This document shows positions 42,521-49,849 of a stretch of DNA of 64,000 nucleotides, one piece after another. Position 1 is the first letter of the stretch. Every line of letters begins with the position of its first letter. The notes below the pieces were generated by a model. The model was given only the letters and a program-made list of their open reading frames with translations, did no database searches and had not been told where the DNA came from. A program made the position numbers and the translations under genes. Origin of the DNA: Frankia sp. AgB1.9 (GTDB taxonomy: Bacteria; Actinomycetota; Actinomycetes; Frankiales; Frankiaceae). The DNA lies in assembly GCF_016786355.1 (NCBI RefSeq), contig NZ_JADWYX010000009.1:1-64000 (forward strand), read 5' to 3'.

Positions 42521-44074
42521 CTACCGCGCGTCCTCCGTCAGGGCGGGCTCGGACGGACTGGCCTGGCTTGGCACCACGGGGGTTGCCGGCGGCCGGGCAC
42601 GGCCGGGCAGGATCGCGAGGGCCAGCCCGGCTCCGGCGAGGCTGATGCCACCACAGAGCCAGAGCGTCAGATCCATGCCGTGGACGAAGGCCGTCCGGAC
42701 GGAGGTGAGCAGCGCGGGGTCGTGCAGCCGCTGTGCCACCGCGACGCCGGAGGTCACACTGGCACGGGCGGCGGTGTTACCCGCGGCGGCCGAGAGGTCG
42801 AGGCCGCCTCGGTAACGGGACAGCGCCAGGGTGCCGAGGATCGCGACGCCGACCGAGCTCCCGAGCTGGCGCGTCGCGAAGACGAGGGCGGACCCGGCGC
42901 CCGCGCGGGCCGTGTCCAGGGAGCCGACCGCCGCGAGGGTCGCGGTCGGGATGGAGAGGCCGACGCCGAGGCCGAACAGCGCGAACCACACCGCCGCCTC
43001 GCCGTAGCTGGTGGCGGCCGTCGTGAACGCACCGAGGAACAGACCGGCGGACGTGATCAGCAGGCCCACCGTCACGATCGCCTTCGGCCCGATCCGCTGG
43101 ACGACTCGGGTCGCGACCTGAACGCCGACCACCATCGCCCCGAGCATGGGCAGCAGCCGAAGTCCCGTGCCGAGGGAGTCGGCCCCGAGCACAGCGCGCA
43201 GGTACTGCGGGGTGTTGAAGAGGACGCCGAACAGCGCGAAAGCCATGATCGTCACAAGGATGGTTCCGGCCGTGTAGGCGCGGGCGCGGAAGAGCGCCAG
43301 GTCGACCAGCGCGTCTCGGGTCCTCGCCACGTGGCGCTCCACCACGACGAACAGACCGAGGATCACCGCGCCGCCGACCAGTGGCCCGAGCGAGCGGACG
43401 TCGGTCCAGCCGCGTTCGCCGGCCTCGATCACGCCGTAGGTCACGCCGACCATTCCGGCGGCGGACAGCGCGATGCCGAACGGGTCGAGCCCGGAGGCGT
43501 CAGGGTTGCGCGACTCAGGCAGCAACGTCGCCACCGCGATCAGGCCGACGGCCGCCACCGGCGCGTTGATCAGGAACACCGAGCCCCACCAGAAGCTGTG
43601 CAGCAGCAGGCCACCCGCGATCGGCCCCAGCGGGATGCCGACCAGGCTGCCCAGCGTCACGACCGCGATGGCCCGTGGTCGCTCCGTCGGCTCGAAGAGG
43701 ACGAGAACCCCGGCGACCACGAGCGGGATCAGGAAGGCCGCGCCGACGCCGAGGACCGCGCGAGCCGCCATGAGTTCCCCAGGCGACGTCGAGTAGGCGC
43801 TCCAGACGGAGCCGGCGCCGAAGACGGCCAGCGCTCCCATGATGAGCTTCTTGCGCCCGTATCGGTCGCCCAACAGGCCGGCCGGCAGCAGCAGCGCGGC
43901 CAGCACCAGGTTGTACGAGTCGGTGATCCATTGAAGCTCGCTCGTCGACGCTCCGAGCGTCGTGCTCAGGGTGGGCAGCGCCGTGTTGAGCACGGTGGTG
44001 TCCAGACCGACAGCGAGCAGGCAGAGGGCGAGCGCGCCGAGCGCCCACCACCGTCCCGCGCTTTCTACAGGCAC
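42521..44074 (-). CDS. MFS transporter, DHA2 (EmrB/QacA) family
   Basis: A 517-residue drug:H+ antiporter with 14 predicted helices. Motif A is GDRYGRKKL, motif C GIPLGPIAGGLL, and the first helix carries VGLDTTVLNTALPTL. GTG 44074 is chosen because GCGGAGG is 5 nt upstream; the longer frame to 44140 would run through the operator. It is divergent from a TetR gene, with a palindrome between, so a repressor-controlled efflux pair is likely. The substrate is unknown. Confidence 0.92.
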   Translation of the reverse strand: MPVESAGRWWALGALALCLLAVGLDTTVLNTALPTLSTTLGASTSELQWITDSYNLVLAALLLPAGLLGDRYGRKKLIMGALAVFGAGSVWSAYSTSPGELMAARAVLGVGAAFLIPLVVAGVLVLFEPTERPRAIAVVTLGSLVGIPLGPIAGGLLLHSFWWGSVFLINAPVAAVGLIAVATLLPESRNPDASGLDPFGIALSAAGMVGVTYGVIEAGERGWTDVRSLGPLVGGAVILGLFVVVERHVARTRDALVDLALFRARAYTAGTILVTIMAFALFGVLFNTPQYLRAVLGADSLGTGLRLLPMLGAMVVGVQVATRVVQRIGPKAIVTVGLLITSAGLFLGAFTTAATSYGEAAVWFALFGLGVGLSIPTATLAAVGSLDTARAGAGSALVFATRQLGSSVGVAILGTLALSRYRGGLDLSAAAGNTAARASVTSGVAVAQRLHDPALLTSVRTAFVHGMDLTLWLCGGISLAGAGLALAILPGRARPPATPVVPSQASPSEPALTEDAR

Positions 44075-44113
44075 CGAAGCCTCCGCGTAAGAAACAGTGT
44101 GTATCTCATCCGG

Positions 44114-44128
44114 GAGGTACCGTACCTC
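44114..44128. promoter_or_regulatory. TetR operator of the efflux pair
   Basis: GAGGTAC-C-GTACCTC is a perfect inverted repeat with 7-bp arms around one base, in the 87-nt gap between the divergent MFS and TetR genes. This geometry (15-bp palindrome) is typical of TetR sites. Control of both genes is inferred. Confidence 0.65.
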
Positions 44129-44161
44129 GATAAGAGCCACAGTGAACCCTAAGGGAAAGAG

Positions 44162-44830
44162 ATGAACAACACCGCGGGGCCAGCCGGCGCGGACGCCGCC
44201 ACACCGGCCGACGAGGCGGGCTCCTCCAGCGCTCAGCCGGCAGGAACGCGCCGGCGGGGCGCCGCGCTCGAGCGGGCGATCCTCGCCGCCGTGTGGGAGG
44301 AGCTGACCGCGGTCGGATACTCGGGCCTCACGATCGAGGGTGTCGCGGAACGCGCCCGCACCAGCAGGACCGTGCTGTACCGCCGCTGGTCCACCCGGGC
44401 GCAGCTCGTCGTCGCGGCCATGACGCAGTCGATCCCGGAGCCGGCGGACCTGCCCGACACCGGCAGCCTGCGCAATGACGTGATCACACTGTTGACCCGA
44501 CTCGAAAGCCGGTTCGACGGGCTACCGGCCGACGCCGTACGCGGGCTGCTGTTCGAGGTGCTTCAGGATCCGGAGGCGGTCGCGATCCGCGATCAGGTCG
44601 TCCAGCCGCAGTGCACCGACCTGGTCATGATCCTTCTTGGCCGCGCGGCCGCCCGCGGGGAGATCGACCCGTCCCTGATCAAGCGCCGTATCGCCAGCCT
44701 GCCCAAGGATCTCGTCCGCGCCGAGTACCTGACCAGGAAGGACGGCCGCGTCCCCGAGGACGTCATCGCCGAGATCGTCGACGACGTGTTCCTCCCGCTC
44801 GTGCGATACCGGCCGTCGGACGGCGGCTGA
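44162..44830 (+). CDS. TetR family transcriptional regulator
   Basis: A 222-residue regulator. HTH: ALERAILAAVWEELTAVGYSGLTIEGVAERARTSRTVLYRRWSTRAQLVVAAM, residues 34-86. The type with YRRW and a C-terminal TetR_C_16-like domain often controls efflux pumps. ATG 44162 follows AAGGGAAAGAG. It is followed by the second 75-bp repeat. Confidence 0.9.
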   Translation: MNNTAGPAGADAATPADEAGSSSAQPAGTRRRGAALERAILAAVWEELTAVGYSGLTIEGVAERARTSRTVLYRRWSTRAQLVVAAMTQSIPEPADLPDTGSLRNDVITLLTRLESRFDGLPADAVRGLLFEVLQDPEAVAIRDQVVQPQCTDLVMILLGRAAARGEIDPSLIKRRIASLPKDLVRAEYLTRKDGRVPEDVIAEIVDDVFLPLVRYRPSDGG

Positions 44831-44847
44831 GACCACCGCACCGGCCA

Positions 44848-44922
44848 TGATCGCCGTTTGGGCCCTCGGGTGGTTGCAGAATCGCCCCCGTCACGACCAC
44901 CAGAGGGCCAAAGCCGCGATCA
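44848..44922. repeat. 75-bp palindromic repeat element, copy 2
   Basis: TGATCGCCGTTTGGGCCCTC at the left end and GAGGGCCAAAGCCGCGATCA at the right end are almost exact inverse repeats, with GGTGGT and ACCACC inside and about 20 nt of unique loop. It is 75 bp like the copies at 18669 and 60667. It lies between the convergent TetR and XRE genes, and its last three bases are the XRE stop codon. Confidence 0.8.
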
Positions 44923-45831
44923 GGCGTCAGGTCGGCCGCTGTCTGCGGTGCGCCGTATGGGCGCGGCCTGGGCGGGCTCGCTGTCTGGATCGCTCGCGGG
45001 GTCGCGGACGCTTAGCGCATAGGAGGCCAGCAGCGCGAGCTTCTCCGCGGCCGGCGAGGCGGCGGGGGCGTGCCACAGCGCCAGGACCTGGCCCGCGGTG
45101 CCGGGGATCGGCAGCTTCTCCCGGTAGAGGGTGAGCGCGCCGGCCTCCGGGTGATGGACGGTCATGGTGGTGCCCCCGCGGCGGACGACGTCCTGACGGG
45201 CCCAGAGGGTGCGGAACAGGTCGCTGGCCAGGGACAGCTCGCCGACGATCTCGACGAACCGCGGGTCGTCGAGGTCGCTGCCCACGGAGGTACGAAACCC
45301 GGCGATGATCCCCCGCGCCGAGTTCTCCCAGTCGGAGTAGAAGTCCTGTTCGGCGGGTTCGAGGAAGAAGTCGCGCACCCGGTTGCGCCCGACGACGAAG
45401 CGTGGCGAGAGGATCGCCGCCAGCGGGTTCGCGGCCAGGATGTCGAAGTAGCGGCTCTCCACGAAGCCGGGGAACGTGATGGTGTCGAGCAGGGCGAGGA
45501 TGTTCTCCGGCACGACCTCGCGGCGGCGCTCGCGGCGTCGTGGCCGGCGGGACTGGCCCTGCGCGAGGCCGAGCAGGTAGTCCAGCCCGGCCGCGTCGAG
45601 CCTCAGCACCCGCGCCAGCGACTCCAGGACCTGCGTCGACGGGCCGCGGTCGCGCCCCTGCTCCAGGCGCAGGTAGTAGTCGGCGCTGATCCCGGCGAGC
45701 ATCGCGACCTCCTCGCGCCGCAGCCCTGGCACCCGCCGGGTCCCGAGCTGCGGGATGCCGGCCTGCTCGGGCGTCACCAGCGCGCGCCGGGCACGCAGGT
45801 ACTCGCCCAGCGAGTTCGGTCCGTCGCTCAC
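44920..45831 (-). CDS. XRE family transcriptional regulator, MmyB-like
   Basis: A 303-residue protein. HTH near the N-terminus: RVPGLRREEVAMLAGISADYYLRLEQGRDRGPSTQVLESLARVLRLD; the C-terminal part, NPLAAILSPRFVVGRNRVRDFFLEPAEQDFYSDWENSARGIIAGFR, is the MmyB-type ligand domain that binds lipophilic molecules. GTG 45831 is assumed. The divergent neighbour is an aldehyde reductase, the usual target type. Its stop lies in the 75-bp repeat. Confidence 0.9.
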   Translation of the reverse strand: MSDGPNSLGEYLRARRALVTPEQAGIPQLGTRRVPGLRREEVAMLAGISADYYLRLEQGRDRGPSTQVLESLARVLRLDAAGLDYLLGLAQGQSRRPRRRERRREVVPENILALLDTITFPGFVESRYFDILAANPLAAILSPRFVVGRNRVRDFFLEPAEQDFYSDWENSARGIIAGFRTSVGSDLDDPRFVEIVGELSLASDLFRTLWARQDVVRRGGTTMTVHHPEAGALTLYREKLPIPGTAGQVLALWHAPAASPAAEKLALLASYALSVRDPASDPDSEPAQAAPIRRTADSGRPDA

Positions 45832-45959
45832 CCGTCGACCATAGGTCGGCCGACGCCGGCGGTGGGTGGTCCTGTCACTCCCAGGAACGCCCGGACACTC
45901 CCCGGCCCGGGCCGCCGCCCGCAGGCTCGGCTGGAGCAGCCACCGACGGAAGGAACACC

Positions 45960-46943
45960 ATGACAACCAAGCTGGCCCTGGTCACCGGTGGATCCGGGTA
46001 TGTGGGCACGCAGCTCATCGCCGCGCTGTTGCGCGGTGGAACTCCCGTGCGCGCCACGGTGCGCTCGCTGGAACGCTCGGACGGGCTGCGCGCGGCGGTG
46101 CGCCGTGGCGGCGCGGACGACAGCGGCCTGGAGCTGGTCGCCACGGACCTGACCGCGGACGACGGGTGGGCCAAGGCGCTGAACGGCAGCGCCGAGGTCT
46201 ATCACGTCGCCAGCCCGCTGCCCTACGTCCAGCCGGAGAATCCGGACGACCTGATCGTGCCCGCCCGCGACGGCGTGCTGCGGGTCCTGCGGGCCGCGCG
46301 CGACGCGGGCGCCCGCCGCGTGGTGCTGACGTCCTCGTTCGCCGCGGTCGGCTACACGCCCAAGCCCGGCGCCGAGTTCACCGAGGACGACTGGACCGAC
46401 CCCGACACACCCGGCCTCGCGCCCTACCCACGGTCCAAGACGATCGCCGAACGGGCCGCCTGGGACTTCCTGGCGCGCGACGGCGGCGACACGGAGCTGG
46501 TCACCGTCAACCCGACGTTCATCCTCGGCCCGACCCTCACCTCGGACCTGCGCTCGTCCACCCAGCTGGTCAAGGCGATGATCGACGGGACGATGCCGGT
46601 CGCGCCCCGCGCCCGGTTCGGCGTCGCGGACGTCCGTGACGTCGCCGACCTGCACATCCGCGCGATGGCCGCGCCGAAGGCCGCCGGCCAGCGCTTCCTG
46701 GCCGTTGCCGACGGCCCGACGATCAGCTACCTGACGGTCGCCCAGACCCTGCGGGCCCTCCTCGGGCCGCTGGCCGCGGGCGTGCCGACCGAGGAGGCGC
46801 CCGGTGCCGAGCTGCCTCGGCCGATCATCCACAACGACCGCGCGCGCACCGAGCTCGGCTGGAAGCCGCGGCCCGTCGAGGCCACGATCGTCGACACGGC
46901 CGAGAGCCTGCGGGAGCTCGGCCTCCTGGCCCGGACCGGCTGA
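45960..46943 (+). CDS. Extended SDR, dihydroflavonol-reductase-like aldehyde reductase
   Basis: A 327-residue NAD(P)-dependent reductase of the atypical/extended SDR type: TGGSGYVG (9-16), Ser125 in LTSSFAAVG, and YPRSK with Tyr156 and Lys160. RPIIHNDRARTELGWKPR is the usual C-terminal part. ATG 45960 follows GACGGAAGGAAC. It is divergent from the MmyB-like regulator, so it probably responds to the compound that regulator senses. Confidence 0.9.
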   Translation: MTTKLALVTGGSGYVGTQLIAALLRGGTPVRATVRSLERSDGLRAAVRRGGADDSGLELVATDLTADDGWAKALNGSAEVYHVASPLPYVQPENPDDLIVPARDGVLRVLRAARDAGARRVVLTSSFAAVGYTPKPGAEFTEDDWTDPDTPGLAPYPRSKTIAERAAWDFLARDGGDTELVTVNPTFILGPTLTSDLRSSTQLVKAMIDGTMPVAPRARFGVADVRDVADLHIRAMAAPKAAGQRFLAVADGPTISYLTVAQTLRALLGPLAAGVPTEEAPGAELPRPIIHNDRARTELGWKPRPVEATIVDTAESLRELGLLARTG

Positions 46944-47275
46944 CCAGCCGCGCGGTCCGGGGAGGCGAGCCGCTCCCCCGTCAGTGGGCCAGGCCACCGG
47001 CCAGTCAGTCCGACCTGCAGGTCAGCCGAGATGAACGCGCAGTGCACTCCTTGCACCTGCGCTTAGCGCGAGGCCAATATGTAACAGTGGCGTCAGCTGA
47101 TCGGCTGGCTGCATGGCGGGCGGCCCTCGCGCTGGACCACGTGTCAGCTGTGGATCATCTGTCCACGAGCGAAGGTCGCCGCAGACGCGTTGGACGGGCT
47201 CGGGCTCCTGATCTTCAGGCGGCCCGCGCCGGATGATCCACTCTACGAGGAGGGCAGCTTCCCATTCCTACATAC
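46944..47275. other. Intergenic region, no gene recognised
   Basis: A stretch of about 330 nt between two rightward genes. It has an imperfect hairpin GCGCAGTGCA...TTGCACCTGCGC (47037-47064) that may end the upstream transcript, and an ATG-started frame 47042-47236 of 64 residues with no family signature. No other signal was seen apart from the start region of the next gene. Confidence 0.4.
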
Positions 47276-48538
47276 TTGAGCTACCCGGTATTTGACGCCG
47301 ACAACCACATGTACGAGACGACGGACGCGTTCACGAAATACCTCCCGGCGGAGTACGAGAACCTGGTCAAGTACGTTCAGGTCAACGGCCGGACGAAGAT
47401 CGCGCTGCGGAACGTCATCAGCGAGTACATCCCCAACCCGACCTTCAACAAGGTCGCCCCGCCCGGTGCGCAGGAAATCGAGTTCCGACTCAAGAACCCG
47501 TCCTCCAAGCACACGATCGGGACCGGCTTCACGCTCGGCAAGTCGAAGAACGACCAGATAGCCGAGCGGGTGGCAGGGATGCCGCCGCGCTACATCGAGT
47601 CACCCTCGTCGTTCTTCGACCCCGCCGCCCGGCTGCAGCTGATGGACGAGCAGAAGGTCGACCGGGCCATGATGTGGCCGACGCTGGCCAGCCTGCTCGA
47701 GGAACGCCTGGCCGACGACCCGAAGGCGACCGCGGTCGTGGTCCACGCCCTCAACGAGTGGATGCACGAGCACTGGACCTACAACTTCGAAAACCGGATC
47801 TTCGCCACGCCGGTCATCAACCTGTCGATCGTGGACGAGGCGATCAGGGAACTCGACTACGTGGTCGAGCGCGGCGCCCGGGCGGTGCTGATCCGGCCCG
47901 CTACGGTGCCCGACTTCGGAGCGCGGCGCCGGTCCTTCGCGCTGCCGGAGTTCGATCCGTTCTGGGCCCGGGTGCAGGAGTCCGGCATCCTCGTCGGGAT
48001 GCACTCCTCCGACGACGGCTACACCCGTCACACGAACGAGTGGAACGGCATCACCGACGAGATGAAGCCCTTCGCCGGGCGGAACAAGTTCACCGAGCTC
48101 GTCAGCAGCGAGTACCGCAGCATTCGTGACGCCATCTACTCGATCATCGGTCACGGTCTGGCGACCCGGTTCCCGGACATCCGTTTCATGCCGGTCGAGA
48201 ACGGCAGCCAGTGGGTGCCGACCGCCATCAAGCAGTTCAAGAAGGTCTACGCGGTGGATCCGGGCAGCTGGGACGAGGACCCGATCGTCGCGCTGCACCG
48301 TTCGATCGTCGTCCACCCGTTCTTCGAGGAGGACGTGATGGCGATCGTCAACGCGATCGGCGTCGACAACGTCGTCTTCGGGTCGGACTACCCGCACCCC
48401 GAGGGCATGGCCGACCCGACCTCCTTCGTGGAGGAGCTCGACGACTCCCTCTCCGATGGCGACAAGGCCAAGATCATGGGCGGCAACCTCTCCAAGCTCA
48501 TGAAGTGCGACCCGACCGAAAAGGTCATCGCCGCCTGA
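47276..48538 (+). CDS. Amidohydrolase family (TIM-barrel metal-dependent) protein
   Basis: A 420-residue protein of the amidohydrolase_2 group: YPVFDADNHMYE (the metal-binding D-x-D-x-H variant of HxH), VGMHSSDDG, RFMPVENGSQWVPT and VVFGSDYPHPEG with the conserved Asp. Such proteins are hydrolases or decarboxylases in actinobacterial aromatic and steroid pathways. The start is uncertain. TTG 47276 is 21 nt from the ribosome-binding site AGGAGGG (47248-47254); an in-frame ATT at 47264 has ideal spacing (9 nt) and would add 4 residues. Confidence 0.87.
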   Translation: MSYPVFDADNHMYETTDAFTKYLPAEYENLVKYVQVNGRTKIALRNVISEYIPNPTFNKVAPPGAQEIEFRLKNPSSKHTIGTGFTLGKSKNDQIAERVAGMPPRYIESPSSFFDPAARLQLMDEQKVDRAMMWPTLASLLEERLADDPKATAVVVHALNEWMHEHWTYNFENRIFATPVINLSIVDEAIRELDYVVERGARAVLIRPATVPDFGARRRSFALPEFDPFWARVQESGILVGMHSSDDGYTRHTNEWNGITDEMKPFAGRNKFTELVSSEYRSIRDAIYSIIGHGLATRFPDIRFMPVENGSQWVPTAIKQFKKVYAVDPGSWDEDPIVALHRSIVVHPFFEEDVMAIVNAIGVDNVVFGSDYPHPEGMADPTSFVEELDDSLSDGDKAKIMGGNLSKLMKCDPTEKVIAA

Positions 48539-48580
48539 CTCGACGGGACCGCCGGGTAACCCGGGTTCTGGGTCGGTGCT

Positions 48581-48610
48581 CGGCTGGGCGTGCGGCAGCG
48601 CGCCCAGCCG
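48581..48610. terminator. Bidirectional hairpin terminator candidate
   Basis: CGGCTGGGCG (48581-48590) and CGCCCAGCCG (48601-48610) make a perfect 10-bp stem with a 10-nt loop between the convergent amidohydrolase and desaturase genes. There is no U-tract, as is common in high-GC actinobacteria. Confidence 0.6.
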
Positions 48611-48618
48611 GGCCGGGC

Positions 48619-49800
48619 TCAGGCGCTGCCGACGAGCTGGCCTGGGCGCGCGGGTTCCGGAGTTCTGGACGGTCCGGGCCGGGAAAGGCGCAGAATTCTC
48701 CGCCATACCTCGCCGGTCTGGTGCGAGAGCGACCCCGTCGTGTACAGAATGTCGAATCTCTCGCAGAGGGCGCGTACCTGCGGAGCGATCTGGGCGTACC
48801 GGTTGCTGGGCAGGTCGGGGAAAAGATGGTGCTCGATCTGGTGGCTCAGGTTGCCGCTGAGGATGTGAAAGAGCGGGGAGCCCTCGATGTTCGCGGAGCC
48901 CCGTAGCTGGCGCAGATACCACTGTCCGCGGGTCTCGCCGTCGAGGTCCTCGGGCGTGAACGTCGCGGCGCCGTCCGGAAAATGCCCGCAGAAGATGATC
49001 GTGTGGGCCCACAGGTTACGTACCAGGTTCGCGGTCAGGTTGGCGGCCAGCACGGGAAGGAACACGGGCCCGGCGAGCGCCGGGAACAGCACGTAGTCCT
49101 TGAGCACCTGCCGCCTGACCTTGCGGAGCGTCGCACCGAGATCGGCCCGGGTCTCCCGCCAGCTCTTGTCCCCGGACCAGAACCGATCGAGCTCCAGATC
49201 GAAGATCGCGATTCCCCACTCGAACGTCATCGCGAGACCGAGGTTGTACAGCGGCTGGACGACATGTATCGGGCGCCAACGCTGGGCCGGCGTCATCCGC
49301 AGAATGCCGAAACCGAGATCCCGGTCCCTGCCCTCGACGTTGGTGAACGTGTGGTGGCGATAGTTGTGGGCCCGGCGCCACTGGTCCGCTGGCGACACGG
49401 AGTCCGATTCCCAGGTGGTGGAGCGGATCGCCGGATCACCCAGCCAGTCCCACTGGCCGTGCAGCACGTTGTGGCCGATCTCCATGTTCTCCAGGATCTT
49501 GGCCGTTGCGAGCATCATCGTGCCCGCGAGCCAGGCGGGCGGCAGGGCGGAGGCGAACAACGTCGCCCGGCCGCAGACCTCCAGGAGACGCTGAACGCCG
49601 ATCACCCGCCGGATGTATCGGGAGTCGTCCTCCCCGAGACTGGCCAGCACCCGGGTTCGTAGCTGGTCGAGTTCGCGGCCGAGCTCCTCGACATCCGCCG
49701 CGGTCATCCCGAGCGCGCCCGGGCCAGCGTCAGACCCGGCGCCGTCGGAAGCCCCCAGCCGGCCGCGGCGCGGGACAGGTCGTTGCTGATCAGCCGTCAT
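48619..49800 (-). CDS. Membrane fatty acid desaturase
   Basis: A 393-residue di-iron desaturase. All three His boxes are present: HNVLH (110-114), HNYRHH (145-150) and HQIEHH (320-325). This matches acyl-lipid or acyl-CoA desaturases of the DesA3 type. Hydrophobic segments (86-105, 240-275) flank the boxes. ATG 49800 has no ribosome-binding site and sits against a TGTAGTAG repeat; ATG 49707 is an alternative. It follows the DUF2156 gene after 49 nt, so both may shape the membrane. Confidence 0.92.
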   Translation of the reverse strand: MTADQQRPVPRRGRLGASDGAGSDAGPGALGMTAADVEELGRELDQLRTRVLASLGEDDSRYIRRVIGVQRLLEVCGRATLFASALPPAWLAGTMMLATAKILENMEIGHNVLHGQWDWLGDPAIRSTTWESDSVSPADQWRRAHNYRHHTFTNVEGRDRDLGFGILRMTPAQRWRPIHVVQPLYNLGLAMTFEWGIAIFDLELDRFWSGDKSWRETRADLGATLRKVRRQVLKDYVLFPALAGPVFLPVLAANLTANLVRNLWAHTIIFCGHFPDGAATFTPEDLDGETRGQWYLRQLRGSANIEGSPLFHILSGNLSHQIEHHLFPDLPSNRYAQIAPQVRALCERFDILYTTGSLSHQTGEVWRRILRLSRPGPSRTPEPARPGQLVGSA

Positions 49801-49820
49801 GACTACTACACGCTACTACA
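49801..49820 (-). promoter_or_regulatory. TGTAGTAG direct repeat before the desaturase start
   Basis: On the minus strand the sequence reads TGTAGTAGCGTGTAGTAG, i.e. TGTAGTAG twice, 2 bp apart. CACGCTACTACA (49809-49820) is identical to 19166-19177 in the operator of the TetR gene at 19215. The site touches the start codon, so the transcript could be nearly leaderless or the site may act as an operator. Confidence 0.45.
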
Positions 49821-49849
49821 AGCCGGTTGGGTGGCCCGGCCGCCAGAGG

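Noticed and set aside
42515-44152. 545-codon open frame on the plus strand antisense to the MFS transporter
   Set aside because: It is made of Arg, Glu, Gln, His and Asp, the typical mirror of a hydrophobic membrane protein, and has no start context.
47042-47236. 64-residue open frame between the aldehyde reductase and the amidohydrolase
   Set aside because: No ribosome-binding site, no family signature, and Arg-rich end; probably chance.
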